From Agapanthus africanus (lineage: Eukaryota > Streptophyta > Magnoliopsida > Asparagales > Amaryllidaceae), in the NCBI GenBank assembly GCA_030015575.1, contig JASDDO010000026.1, forward strand, positions 448,733,096-448,797,095: a stretch of DNA of 64,000 nt, written 5' to 3'. Of this stretch, positions 35,561 through 46,619 are shown piece by piece; position 1 is the stretch's first letter, and every line of letters starts with the position of its first letter. The notes under the pieces are model-generated. The model saw nothing but the letters and a program-made list of their open reading frames with translations. It was not told where the DNA came from and ran no database searches. Position numbers and translations under genes: made by a program.

Positions 35561-37369
35561 TGATCAGTAGAAAATACTGCATTTTTAACACGGCAATTTC
35601 CCTATCATTTGCACTCATCTAGAAGTGTTCGGTATTCACATTGCACATATTAGCAAAACAACCCTAAAATACCAGATTACATGTGTTATACTCTAAAACC
35701 GACATTTCTGAGGGAAATTGACTGTTTATCATGGCATCGCATCATCCTTGTATTGCGCAACACTTGTCTTGGTGTCTGTGCAGGAAATTTCAGGAACCGG
35801 GCCAAAATTGTCAAATTGCTGATAAAAAATATGCCAACTCAAAGAACTTTGATCTGGCATTGATACAGAAGAAATTGTAAAATTCAACATATCAGAACAA
35901 TATCCAAAAGCTAGCAGAAAGCCACAGTGGAAAAGTGAAGCCTTAAGCCTTCTATTGGGCCGCGGATCCGCGGCCTAAGCAGGCTTGCGCCGCGGATCCG
36001 CGGCATCTTGGCCATGTCATCAAGCAAATTCAGCTCCAGTACTCCTCTATCAATTCCTACATCTCAGAAAACTGTGGCAATTTCTACAGAACTCTCGAAG
36101 CTTCTGCCAGATCAGCAAGGATGATTAAATCAAGCAAATCATGATTAAGCTAATCAACCTCCTAACAAACCATTTCGAGAAGCTCCCTCCAACTAACTAC
36201 TTCTAGAAGTCTCTCCCTATAACAAACTTTTGGAGGGAAATTCAAATTTTGAATCCAAGATCTAGGGTTTTGGATGGTCTATAAAACAAAGCTTAGATCT
36301 AAGATTAAGGGTTGTTCATTAGTTCATTAATCTTCATCTCCCCCATTTCTAACACAAGTTGAGTGACACAACTTGTGCCTCAAACCCTAATTCAAAATCC
36401 AAAGCCAAATTCAAGATCCCGAGTAGCATTCAAGCGAGAAGCCTTCAACCTTTTATGAGCGGAGCCGATCTTCAATCGAGCAAGTGATCCATGCCGATCC
36501 GCGACTCAAGAAGACGAGCAAAGCCAAATCGAAGATCGAGTTCATTCCACTTTTAGTTCTTGAGCGAATTGTAACGAATTTGTTGATAAATAAAAGGTGA
36601 AATTCTTTAATCTTGCTTTCTTTAAATTCTTGCATCATGATTCGATCTCAATTTGTGATTGTGGTTCTTGTTGTGATGTTTGAGTAAAACTCCGCTCGTA
36701 AAGGTGTCGAGACGATCAATAAAATGATGATGTAACAAATCTTGAAACGATTCTTAAGTCCTACGAGTTGTGTAAACCCTAGCAAATTGATGAATCGACG
36801 ACCTAGTTTCGTTGCGAGACTTTCTTGACTGTGTTCGCTCGAAATTAGGGATCCACGATCGATTCTTGAATTTACTAGAGGCTAGATTGTGAATGATATC
36901 GACGAAGGAACAAGGGATAGATGATGAAACCATAGTTTCACACGAAATCCCTAATTCTCGTTGATCATCATCGATCTAGTATCAATTCATCGATGGATAA
37001 GAATACGTAATCGTTAGATTTCATCACATCTATAGATCCGATCGATTCCTACGAGCCTCACATCGATTCTTGATATTTGATTTGGACATCATCACAAATT
37101 CTCAATTCTTGATTTTATCGTTTCTTGATTTAGACTAGATTTTCCTAATTCTTGAACTTCAATTTATAAATCATGAATTGTTTGTTTTCTTTTCTTTAAA
37201 GTTTCAACTCATCTAAATCGAAACACGAACGATTACACTTTCCCTGTGGACGATCCGCACTTACTAACGCGCTACATTCGACACCGTTATTGATTGCGGT
37301 CAAATAATTTTTGGTTGTGATTTCTTATACATTTTCTAAACCGACACAACGAGAAATTCGTTTCAATCA
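35561..37369 (+). repeat. G2 3' LTR
   Basis: 1,809 bp, TGATCAGTAGAAAATACTGC to TTTCAATCA. TATA box at 36280-36286. Its GC module is better preserved than that of the 5' LTR. Confidence 0.93.
35959..36004 (+). repeat. GC-rich module in G2 3' LTR (well preserved)
   Basis: Both arms (35959-35974 and 35989-36004) read GCCGCGGATCCGCGGC, each palindromic, around the 14-nt spacer ctaagcaggcttgc. It can form one 16-bp stem or two small cruciforms. Confidence 0.9.
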
Positions 37370-37575
37370 CACATACATATTGTACACTCATACTTATGTA
37401 CTTACATATTGTACACTCATACTTGTGCACATACCTATTGTACACACATACTTGTGCACATACATATTGTACACTCATACTTGTGTACTTACATATTGTA
37501 CACTCATACTTATGCACCTACCTATTGTACACTCATACTTGTGCACATACCTATTGTACATATATATTGGCACAT
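37370..37575. repeat. 29-bp minisatellite, right part (begins with TSD CACAT)
   Basis: About seven more imperfect 29-bp units continuing the array broken by G2. The first five bases, CACAT (37370-37374), are the right target-site duplication. Confidence 0.9.
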
Positions 37576-38079
37576 ACGTAGATGATTCTGGCATGATTAG
37601 AGATTTGAGAACCGCAAGATACTTTTTAAAACTGATTCCTTTCAAAAGAGCGGTCTTCCCTCGCTATGTGCATATTACTGTTTTATGTCGCATGATATAC
37701 CGATATGCTTACATTCTTTTATATGTCGCATACATCATGCTTTATGATTATACGCATTGAGATATGTTGTTTCCATGATATTTCTGGATTTCGGAACCGT
37801 GGTCATTTCAAAATAAAGTATGTATCGTTATAAAAACCCGGTTACCCTTGATATGATATTTCAGTGCGTCCACCATGTGTTTTCTCGGTTCTGAGAATGG
37901 CATGTGAAACCGGATTCGAGGAGCGGTAGGCACCGTCTGCGGGTACATGGTGGACCCGGTTAGGTACCCCGGGGCAAGAAGACTCATATATGTTGGACGG
38001 TGAGCCTGGCAGGGGAGTACTACCTACCAGTGATTGTATTTGAGCCCGGACGATACCGACCGTAGTCGAGAGATGATAC

Positions 38080-38120
38080 GGGCCGATCCGGACTGACGGA
38101 GCCTGTGGGCCGATCCGGAC
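38080..38120. repeat. Short direct repeat GGGCCGATCCGGAC
   Basis: Two copies at 38080-38093 and 38107-38120, 27 bp apart, just before an AT run. Confidence 0.85.
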
Positions 38121-38127
38121 GGACGGA

Positions 38128-38130
<3 letters not shown>

Positions 38131-38172
<42 letters not shown>
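38131..38172. repeat. (AT)21 microsatellite
   Basis: 42 bases of alternating AT. Confidence 0.95.
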
Positions 38173-38175
<3 letters not shown>

Positions 38176-39521
38176 GATTTACGTGCCGATGCTGGGCACA
38201 GGTTTCATGATGTTTTCGAGTGTCGATGCTGGACACTCAGCTTCAATGATTTTGATGTGTCGCGAGGGACACACGTTGATTTATATCCTCATACTTCCAT
38301 GCATATGCTTTATGATATTTACATGCATGATGCTTATTGTCATTGGGTGACACGTGGACGAGATCTACATACATACCGACATTGATTACATAGTTGGATG
38401 ATATCCACATACTTATAGACTTCATGATATAGTTGTCATTGATTCATGTTGATTACATTATCATACCTCACATTTATGATATGTTATTACCTGAGGCACT
38501 GACACGAGCACATGGGATTACACTTATGTATATATGTTTACCCTGGCCACCTTATCATGCTTCATACTTATTCATATATATATCTGATCGTATTGACCTA
38601 GGATTGTGTTATACATACTATTTCTGCTCTGTGATGTTTTTCTATTCACAAGTTGCCAACTCACCCCCGTTGTGCTACAGTTCTTGCAGGTTTTGCCGTA
38701 CAGATTCCATTGCAGCTTTCTGGCACAATGCGTCCCTTACGGGTGATTTGTTTTGGTAGGTGGGTTCTTTTGCTTCAGAACCACCATTGTATATATATTA
38801 TTCATTTCTATCTACTAATTCAATCAACAAAACTTGTATAAATTTTTCAGACTTAGAAAACCAGTTGTATATTATTTCGACCTTAGAGTTGCGCGTTGTG
38901 GTATTATTGTTTTCATGCTGATTTTGAGTTCCATTTTGAGTTTTGATCCTCGCCATTCGGCGTTGTATATTATACTGCTTGCGTGGTTGTGACCGTCGAT
39001 CGGCGAAGAGCTAGCTCCCGCTTGGGGTTGCCTTTTTCATTGTGCATATATTATTCTTGTTGTACCCTGTTCGGGGGCAGTATTTACAAAGGAAACTCTG
39101 CCGAAATTTTCAGAAAGGACTATAAATTTTAATAATGCATATTTGGCTTATTTATTTAAAAACCTTGCTTTTAAAACATGTTTTATTTACTTCTTAAAAA
39201 CTAGTTTTCCTTATTTAATCCTTAAAATGGTTTTAGACTTCTGGGCTTTTGGCTTACTTGAATTAGATGAGGTCCTATAGACTTCATATGATTCAAGGGC
39301 CACTCACATGCTATTTCGGGTCGTGACATTTTCCTGGGGGCGTAACCCCGTTAACACCTTTCTAGACACCTACCTGATCGGCTAATTATAATGTGTAAAA
39401 CTCTCCCACGAGTAACTCTTACTCGCAGTGGGTGTCGGGATCCAACTATCTCATAGAAGGTATGCAATCTCATTGCAAATTTCAACACTTGGAATTCTCA
39501 ATAATATTTTTCCCCTAGCAT

Positions 39522-39729
39522 CCTATGACCTTGACAGAGGCCAACAAACCATAAGCTCCTTGTCAAGTTCAACCAGTCATTTCCAGATTGAATTAAACCC
39601 ACCAGCACGATCCTTGACAGTGGCCAACAAGGTCGTACGACTACCCTAATCCAATCGCATCATATGCTAGCAGATAAGTATTAATCAGCTACCGCACATT
39701 ACGCCTTGACAGAGGCCTACAAACGCAGC
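39522..39729 (-). repeat. Three stem-loops in B leader
   Basis: At 39522-39555, 39607-39637 and 39700-39729. On the element strand the first two read TTGGC-N4-GTCAA, keeping the stem of the C and D loops through a G-T pair. Outer stems are weaker, and the third loop has a mismatch. Confidence 0.55.
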
Positions 39730-39873
39730 ACGAATACTAAATACTTCTTATCTGAAATGACAGAGGGCTACGACAGGTTTTTAAGAAAACCCTTTGCGTA
39801 ATGAACTTGATCACGTTGTAGAATCGAGTGATTTTGAAAAAGGAGTGTTTTAGAGGATTTTACTAGTTTCGCT

Positions 39874-40054
39874 AAAGAGGTCACTCCCGGTGAAGGGATA
39901 TCGGCTCTTTCGTTATCGAATAAGGTGCTGGATATTTCACAAATACCACTATGAAAATCAAAAACTATAAAAGCAATCAAAAGACAAACAGAGATTGTAG
40001 CATCTGCTAGTTTCGATAAAGAGGTCACTCCCGGTGAATGGATCTCGGCTCTTT
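39874..40054 (-). repeat. Duplicated AAAGAG/CTCTTT stem-loop in B leader
   Basis: Two copies about 144 bp apart: AAAGAG at 39874-39879 with CTCTTT at 39905-39910, and 40018-40023 with 40049-40054. Each encloses TCACTCCCGGTGAA. It is the counterpart of the duplicated unit in the C leader. Confidence 0.65.
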
Positions 40055-40472
40055 CCTTATCGAATAAGGTGCATGATATTCTACAAGGAATACCGCTATA
40101 CAAACCAAGAACTAAAGCTACCAGTTTTTAAAACAAGTTTCTACAACATCTTTTAGGTTTCTTTTATATCATTAATCTCATTAATGAATTCCCATCAAAT
40201 TATGCTTCCCAAGAATCACATAAGATACGAGAGCAACAATATTTATTATATCTTTTATATATAATATATGCATTCGTCTCAGAACATATCAAGTGATCAC
40301 ATCACAAAATATTAGCGGCGGAAGAACATATATGAAATATTGGATATACTAGGAATTCCGTGTTTTATTTAAGCCAGTAAAAACGCGGATTCCACGGTCG
40401 TGATGAATAGCGAAACCCACATCCCTAGACCCCTACGACAGCGGCAAGTAACCCCGCCAATTCTAGAGTTAG

Positions 40473-40477
40473 GAGAC
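40473..40477. repeat. Target-site duplication of G1, left copy (GAGAC)
   Basis: GAGAC here and at 48349-48353, exact. Confidence 0.95.
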
Positions 40478-40939
40478 TGTTCATACCAGAATATTGCATT
40501 TTATACTGCCCATTCTTACGCTCGTTTGTTTATCGGTAGGTACTCTTGAGCCGTGTTTTCTAGTTAAATGCAGGATACTGGTTCTCAGCTCTAAAACAGT
40601 GAATTTCATAGAAAAGCACGACAAATTCCGGATTACTGCCAACCACAGAGAAAACACGGGTCTCCGCTCTCTATCCATGTTACCGCACACCAGTTTAAGG
40701 GACAAAATGGAAAATCGATTGTCATTTTCATGCACAAAGTACAATGTCAACACAAAATCCAAGAAATCTACACGGAGCTCATGGAAATCATGGCAAAAGA
40801 TCCACATCACATCACCTTATTGATATGCTGAAATTCTTGAAACATAATGAAGAGATTCTGAGAAACAATATATACCACACTGAAGAGTACAGAAAACTAG
40901 GGAATACGACAAAATATGAAGGCCCAAGCCCTCTTTATA

Positions 40940-40985
40940 GCCGCGATTCCGCGGCATAAGCACGCTTAGGCCGCGGTACCGCGCC
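40940..40985 (+). repeat. GC-rich module in G1 5' LTR
   Basis: Arms 40940-40955 (GCCGCGATTCCGCGGC) and 40970-40985, spacer ataagcacgcttag (14 nt). Confidence 0.85.
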
Positions 40986-41076
40986 CATATAGGCTCCGTA
41001 GTGGATGAAATTTTAGGGGCTTTTTGGTCATTTCATGATGAGGCATATTGTTGCCCTAGGTTTCCAGTTCCCTGCC

Positions 41077-41084
41077 TATAAATA
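41077..41084 (+). promoter_or_regulatory. TATA box of G1 5' LTR
   Basis: TATAAATA about 600 bp into the LTR, some 90 bp after the GC module; repeated at 47219-47226. Confidence 0.65.
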
Positions 41085-42201
41085 TCCCAGAACTTGCCAA
41101 GCCAATGGTGTTCTTTTTCATGCCCACTTTTTGTTAGTTTTTAGTTTACTTCTTCTTCTTCTTTCCTCCATGAAATTATTGTGAGAGCTTTTGAATGGAT
41201 GTTAAATGAAGATGAGGGTTTTTGTATCATTCTTTTGTTTAGCTTCCCCCTTGAGCTCTCTACCTTAACTTGATCTTGCAACCTCTTAAGTGAGCTTGCA
41301 AGTTTAAGCTTTGGTCATTGATCTCAAGGGGTTGTATCATTTTGTTCTCTCTTTTGTGCTTCATTCTCCATGAGTTCTTTGCCTTTTCTTGATCTTGCAA
41401 CCTCTTAAGTGAGCTTGCAAGTTTAAGATTTGGTTATTGAACCCATGTCTTGTATTTGGTTCTATGGTTCTTGTTGTTATTTTCTTTCTTATTTCTTTCT
41501 TGCTTTTTATTACCTTGCTTTACTTTCATGCACTTAAATTCCATGCACTTTTAATTACTTGTTTGTAATCTTTTATTTTCTTTGTTTATCTTTTCTTTTG
41601 CTCTTTTTGGTTCGTTTTGTGAATGGTTGTAATATGTGTTGTTAAGAATGAATACAATATTGTAAGTTAATGTTTCTTTGCTCATTTCCTTTTCCCGTTA
41701 TTTTCCTTTGAACTCCGCCCAAACATTACGCAAGCGCTCCGCTAGGCACCCTACCCTACCAAGGTAACGGTGATTCCTAAACGCGACCGGTTGCGTTCGG
41801 TTTGGCCGGAGACGAAAGCAAGAGACAAGAAAGGAAGGACAAGGGTAAATAAGCCGGATTCCATGAATACCGTGCTTAAATCCCCAATCCACGTTGTTGC
41901 CGATTGCTGTAGCTTCAATTGGTCAAGACTCGGCTCAAAGGTTTTGAGTGCGGATTTTCTTAGCTTACACTTTCGTATCTTTTTCTTAACAACTTTATAC
42001 TTGCATATAAAACACATAGGTTAGATTTGATCAAACATATACAAATTCTTCATTGACTCGTCTAAAACTCGAACGGACATAAAACTATCTCCCTGTGGAT
42101 TGACCCGTGCTCAACCGGCTAGCTGCATAGCGCCACCGTCCTGATCGCGGTTATAACTTTAGAACTTTGAACATCCGACACGCCAAAAACGTGCGATCAA
42201 A

Positions 42202-42219
42202 TGGCGCCGTTGCCGGGGA
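42202..42219 (+). other. Primer-binding site of G1 (tRNA-Asp)
   Basis: TGGCGCCGTTGCCGGGGA, two bases after the LTR; a full match to the complement of the plant tRNA-Asp 3' end as I recall it. Confidence 0.92.
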
Positions 42220-43312
42220 GAAGGTAACGTATTTTCTTTCTTGTTATTCGGGTTAATATTCTTTTGGTGTATATATATATATATATATAATAAATTTAAA
42301 AAAGTTTAAAAAATTTCTTTTCGTTATTTTTGATAATTTTTGTGAGCAAGTGTGCAGATTTTTGCGGATTTGCAAACTGCGATTGTGGGGAGCAAAGTGT
42401 ACGTTCAAGGTTAAGGTGATTACGAAGTACAGTGCCAAAGATCCGGGTAGTTTGACCCGCGCAAGCGAACTTTTTCAAGCTTACCGGAATTGATTCAACG
42501 GGGGTTTCCTAACCCAAAAACTTAACGGTACGTATTTCCTAAACACCTTCTTCTCAAATCCGACGCATCCACTATAATAACTTTGCAGGATTCTTTGCAA
42601 GTCGCTACCAAACGCCAAAAAAAATTTGACTAACCCGTATTTGTTGCAGTGCCATGCTTAAACTAAAAAACGATTGTTTGATTCTTTATAGAATTTTTAT
42701 TGAATTGCGCATTGTATACATTAATACGGACTTAAGAACAAGCGAACCCCACAACATACGGTAAAGGATTTCATCACCTTTTCCGTGGCCCATAAATCAC
42801 GAACTTGAGCATAACGTTTACCCGCACAAACCTTAAAAGAAACTAGACTTTAAGCCTTAAGGACTTCGCGCTCACTAGGAGAAGTTAACTGTGTTTAGAA
42901 CCTCGCTTAACGGTATATTGTTTACGGGATGTCTAGGAAAGTGTTAACGGCGAAACCGCCAAAAGAGAAAGGGTTATTTAATTAAGGACCTTCGCGAAAG
43001 CGTCGGAAAACCTCCCCTTATCTCTGCACTTACCTGGCCTCGTGATCAGTGTATCTTGAGCCCGTTTCTCGACACAGTTTTACATCGACAATCAAGTTCT
43101 GGAGCTGGTCTAGTTGACCTAGCTGAACCCTAGAACGATTAGGTGTGTGGTATTTTTGTGTCGTGATTGTTTTTGGTCCAGATTCTTTTTTTGTGTATAT
43201 TTCAATCTTTTGTTAATAGCTAACTAAAAAAAAACAATTAAAAAATTAAAATAAAATCACATCTTTTTTTCCCCTCCTTTTCTCTGCCTTTCTTTCGTTC
43301 TCTCTTCATATC
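42220..43312 (+). other. G1 untranslated leader
   Basis: Non-coding. A short AT run is at 42271-42289. No GC module was found here, unlike the leaders of G2 and G3. Confidence 0.65.
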
Positions 43313-44740
43313 ATGGGTACCTCATCTCGCAAAACTCTTACCGAACTTTGGTACCCACAACCAGACATTACTTCTTACGGTTCTTTCTTTGGCCGAACAT
43401 CGAACGACCCCTCCATGCCCAAAGTGTCATTGAAAGATCGCATAGACGCGTCTAGGACAAACACTTGCCCTCCGCATTCCACTTTGTATCAACCTTTTCA
43501 ACCTCCCGCACCCGCTTATGTTGATACCCCTTTTGCAAGTCGTCCTTTGTCCATCGCTGAACGTATTGAACAATCTCATAGTCGATCTTTCACTCCTTTC
43601 ACCACTTAAAATTCTTGGGATCAACAATTCCATTCACCTTCGTATCCAAATGTTGATCCTACCCCTGTCCAGCCATTCAATTCTTACCAGTCCTACCCGA
43701 CTTTTACACCTTCCCTAGACATTGCTTCTGAACCGTCATTTGGGAGTTTCCAGTATCAAAACAACTTTGAATCTTTTACTGAAACCCCTTCACAACCCAT
43801 GTCTAGTCTGGAACAGTCATTGGAAGACTTTAGGGTAGCATCGTACCAACAGATGATGGATTTGAATGCTTCCATGGCTACCCTCAAACAACCTAGTGAC
43901 CCGGTAGCTAGTTTTCAACTAGCTCCAAATTTTCCAATGTATGAAGAGGCGGTAGGACAGGTTGAGAATTTGAGCGGAGAGAGTGAGCCATATACCCTTC
44001 CAAATCAAACCTACCCGTTTCAACTTGAATCCCACAACTCCTGTTTTGAAAGTCTATTGAGTGTCCCAAATGATTTATCAATTGAAGATAGAACAGATAA
44101 TGAGTTGTGTGACCTTGTAGTGTTTGATTCGCCCGATTGTGAAGGGTCCCTTTCGAGTGAAACCGTACCCAACCCTTTTGACCTCTGCACCTCCATCTTA
44201 GAACATGAATTGATTGATATCCATGCTTTTGTTGAGGTGTCTGAGAATATAGATTTTCACTTGATTGAGGATATTGACGCTGGGAATATTTTGGATGATG
44301 GACCCGTAGATTTGGCTGAGTTTTTCTCTCCAATTCATCATCCCGAGTCATTAAATGTTTTTCCCGAACCCCATATGCGTCTGGATTTTGAGGATAAACG
44401 CATGGATGTGCTTAACTTTGAGGAGACTATTGAGGATAGTACTGAGGATGGACCAGTTTTAATTGATCAGTCGGATTTTCCAATTCATCCTGTTCCCTTC
44501 ATTGACTGTGTGCACCCTCCCGAACCCTTAACCGATACCCTTCCTCAATCACTTCCCCACATCCTTTCCGTTGTTTCGCCCTTGCAAGAAACAGTATCAC
44601 TTTCATTTCATATGTCTGGTTTACCGAGTTCGGCGTACCCATGGTTTCTCACGAATCTTGAGGGATTTGACCCCATTTCTCGACGGGTTAATAGATTAGC
44701 ACATCGCTTTTTACACATCGGTCATCACGAATTGTGCTAA
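43313..44740 (+). pseudogene. G1 orphan acidic ORF with one internal stop
   Basis: I do not recognise this protein. A frame of 475 codons opens at the ATG at 43313 (MGTSSRKTL) and runs to a stop at 44738-44740, with a single TAA at 43607-43609; the ORF at 43799-44740 is in the same frame. The N-terminal quarter is rich in proline, serine and aromatic residues; the rest is strongly acidic with many D and E. There is no zinc knuckle, protease motif, signal peptide or clear membrane segment. It occupies the gag position. The DNA just after it (about 44880-44960) resembles the end of the G2 ORF (33990-34080), suggesting a shared 3' piece. It may be a degraded or replaced Gag. Confidence 0.6.
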
Positions 44741-45007
44741 TTTATTCGCTCCATTTCCACCCTCAAGTTCGTATTCCACTTCTATCTCCCTTCCGCCATT
44801 CTTCTTCTCATATACCTTGACCGTATACCACTTCTATCTCCATACGGTCTCGCGTATTCTCCCTCTCTTTTCTCTACGCCTTCTTCCACCAACCTGTACA
44901 TTATAGTGATAAAATCTTTGAATGGTTGGTGCTCACTTTTGGCCTGTGTAAGGCCTTGAATAGTTTGAAACTGTTTTCTTTCCCCCTAATCCTGAACTTC
45001 ACCGCTT

Positions 45008-45027
45008 AAACAGTGGAAACACTGTTT
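45008..45027 (+). repeat. AAACAGTG hairpin 1 in G1
   Basis: AAACAGTG-GAAA-CACTGTTT, an 8-bp stem with a GNRA-type GAAA loop, then AAGTTTGGGGGG at 45033. Confidence 0.75.
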
Positions 45028-45142
45028 CACTTAAGTTTGGGGGGAACCTTTTTTTGTATATATCTTTTTTGGTTTCCTTTTTGTTTTGTATAAAATTTTC
45101 TTTTGGAGAGAGCCGACAATTTTGACCCTCTTGGTGTAGCCT

Positions 45143-45160
45143 GACAGTGAGGGCACTGTC
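45143..45160 (+). repeat. GACAGTG hairpin 2 in G1
   Basis: GACAGTG-AGGG-CACTGTC. The outer A-T pair of the related hairpins is replaced by G-C on both sides. Followed by AAGTTTATGTTTGGGGG. Confidence 0.75.
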
Positions 45161-46462
45161 AAGTTTATGTTTGGGGGTGTGCTCGGTAAGCTTTCTACCT
45201 TCGCATTCATTTGTATATTTTGCATTTGCATACCTATTTAAAAATCCATAAAAATCAGAAAATTTTCTAAAAACATAAATACTTTTTGTCAAGTTAGCTA
45301 GTGGGAGAACTCTGATTCAACATTTCGACGGTTTTGTTTGATAAGATAAGAATAACTAAATCTTATTTTTAGATTTTGAAAATCTGAAAGATAACTCTCC
45401 TTTGAAGTTAACTATAGCTGATATACGTCTTTACATCACACTACACGTGTCGTGAGTTTTGGAAATTAGATGATAAGTCTATTATGTCTAAAAACTTTTA
45501 AATGAATAAATGATTTTCTGAGGATCAAATAGGTTTGTTCTGAAATAAGTAATATCAAGAATAGTTTATGAAGTGAAGCGAAAATGAAGGAATGTTATTG
45601 ATGCCTTAATTGGAACTAATTCTGAAAAATAACCTATCTGGAACTTGATTGGAATGATTACACACCGAACCCACTAAACACGTCTTTTATCCAAAAAATA
45701 ACTGAACTGCCGGTTATATCTCCGTTCGCATTCAATCATCATGATTTTCACGCTAAATTGTCTTTTGTTTTTGGGCCTAGGTAACTTGAGTAATTAAGTC
45801 CGCTGGGGTGTCTCTACACCTAATTCCCTAAAGCCAACTGGTTTGGGTGCATTGGCCCAAAGCTCGTTAAGAAGCCTAGAAAGTACAGATTAAAACAAAG
45901 TCAAGCAAGTGTTCTCTCCAAGTTAAAATTCCTAACGGTTCTTTGTGTGAGAATAATCTTGAAAAAAGACAGGTTTTTATAAAAAAATATTTCTAGCGGA
46001 GATATGAAGTTTTTATTCTATGATAAAGACTATTGCACGTTCACAGAGCTGTGTATGAAATGAAAACAAGAAAAAGGTGGTGTGAAAAATAAGACTTAGT
46101 TTCCTTTTAGGGAAGATAGAAATTCTGAAGTTGAAACTTTACTGGAAAACGAATCTTGAAAAATGCTAACTCTTTATAAAACTTATATGATCCTTTTAAT
46201 AATTTTATCTGGGCTTTATTGTGTGACATAATGACTTTAATCGATCCTTCTGGAACTTAACGACACTATTTGCACTGCACGTAAAGACATATAAAATCTT
46301 TAGTTAAATAAGAAGCGAGGTATGAAAAATAAGGGTTCGATAGTCTAGACTTAGGATCATAGAATTGTTATTTTCTGAAACAAAACTTTAGGGTTTGAAT
46401 CATAGTTATTTCGCAAAACTAGCTTGACCGGATTTTGTGGGTAGTATCCGCTGAAAACCCTC

Positions 46463-46530
46463 AGGAGACAACACTCCTCCTACTAGGGACACCTAGAGGT
46501 TTAACGGCTTGTTGCACATGCTCAGTGCAA
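46463..46530 (+). repeat. Three-hairpin block before G1 3' LTR
   Basis: AGGAG-acaaca-CTCCT (46463-46478), CTAGG-gaca-CCTAG (46483-46496), TTGCAC-atgctca-GTGCAA (46512-46530). Nearly the same as in G2 although the LTRs and ORFs differ. Ends 89 nt before the 3' LTR. Confidence 0.8.
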
Positions 46531-46604
46531 TCGCGTTCCCTGCGAAAGTGAGCTTAGGATTCTTTTTTATGAATAATTGGTTTTGCTCGGGACGAGCAAA
46601 AGTT

Positions 46605-46619
46605 AAGTTTGGGGGTATT
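46605..46619 (+). other. Polypurine tract of G1
   Basis: AAGTTTGGGGGTATT immediately before the 3' LTR. Confidence 0.8.

Larger units (their letters stand above)
28287..37369 (+). mobile_element. Gypsy element G2, non-autonomous, gag-protease only
   Basis: A 9,083-bp plus-strand Ty3/gypsy element with LTRs 28287-30082 and 35561-37369, a tRNA-Asp primer site and a CACAT duplication. Its LTR start, leader, gag and 3' region are clearly related to G3. It lacks the whole RT-RNase H-integrase region: after the protease the ORF continues into unrelated acidic sequence and stops at 34047. It probably depended on enzymes from a G3-like element. Confidence 0.93.
37576..39328 (+). mobile_element. F: probable gypsy-type LTR, right part and end
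   Basis: Non-coding continuation of F. It ends CTATTTCGGGTCGTGACA at 39328, a form frequent at the 3' end of plant Ty3/gypsy LTRs, and the next base is inside the leader of copia B. No primer site follows, so this is a solo LTR or a 3' LTR. If it inserted into B the TSD would be TTTTC (39329-39333). No element-coding sequence was found here. Confidence 0.5.
39329..40477 (-). other. Copia B leader, left part
   Basis: Homologous to 12060-13080 of the D leader in the same orientation (shared GTTAACACCTTTCTAGACACC at 39350 and 12080). B therefore is a minus-strand copia whose gag-pol and 3' LTR are not in the window; its leader is cut by F at 39328. It holds three stem-loops (39522-39729) and a duplicated stem-loop (39874-39910, 40018-40054). 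The last five bases, GAGAC, are the left TSD of G1. Confidence 0.8.
40478..42199 (+). repeat. G1 5' LTR
   Basis: 1,722 bp, TGTTCATACCAGAATATTGC to GTGCGATCA. TATA box TATAAATA at 41077-41084; GC module at 40940-40985. Open frames in it recur in the other LTR and are not coding. Confidence 0.94.
44741..46604 (+). other. G1 3' untranslated region
   Basis: No coding evidence in 1.9 kb. It contains two AACAGTG-type hairpins (45008-45027, 45143-45160), each followed by a PPT-like tract, and the three-hairpin block (46463-46530). Confidence 0.7.

Noticed and set aside
43799..44740. Envelope-like protein in G1
   Set aside because: No signal peptide or membrane segment, and it lies where gag would be, not after pol.
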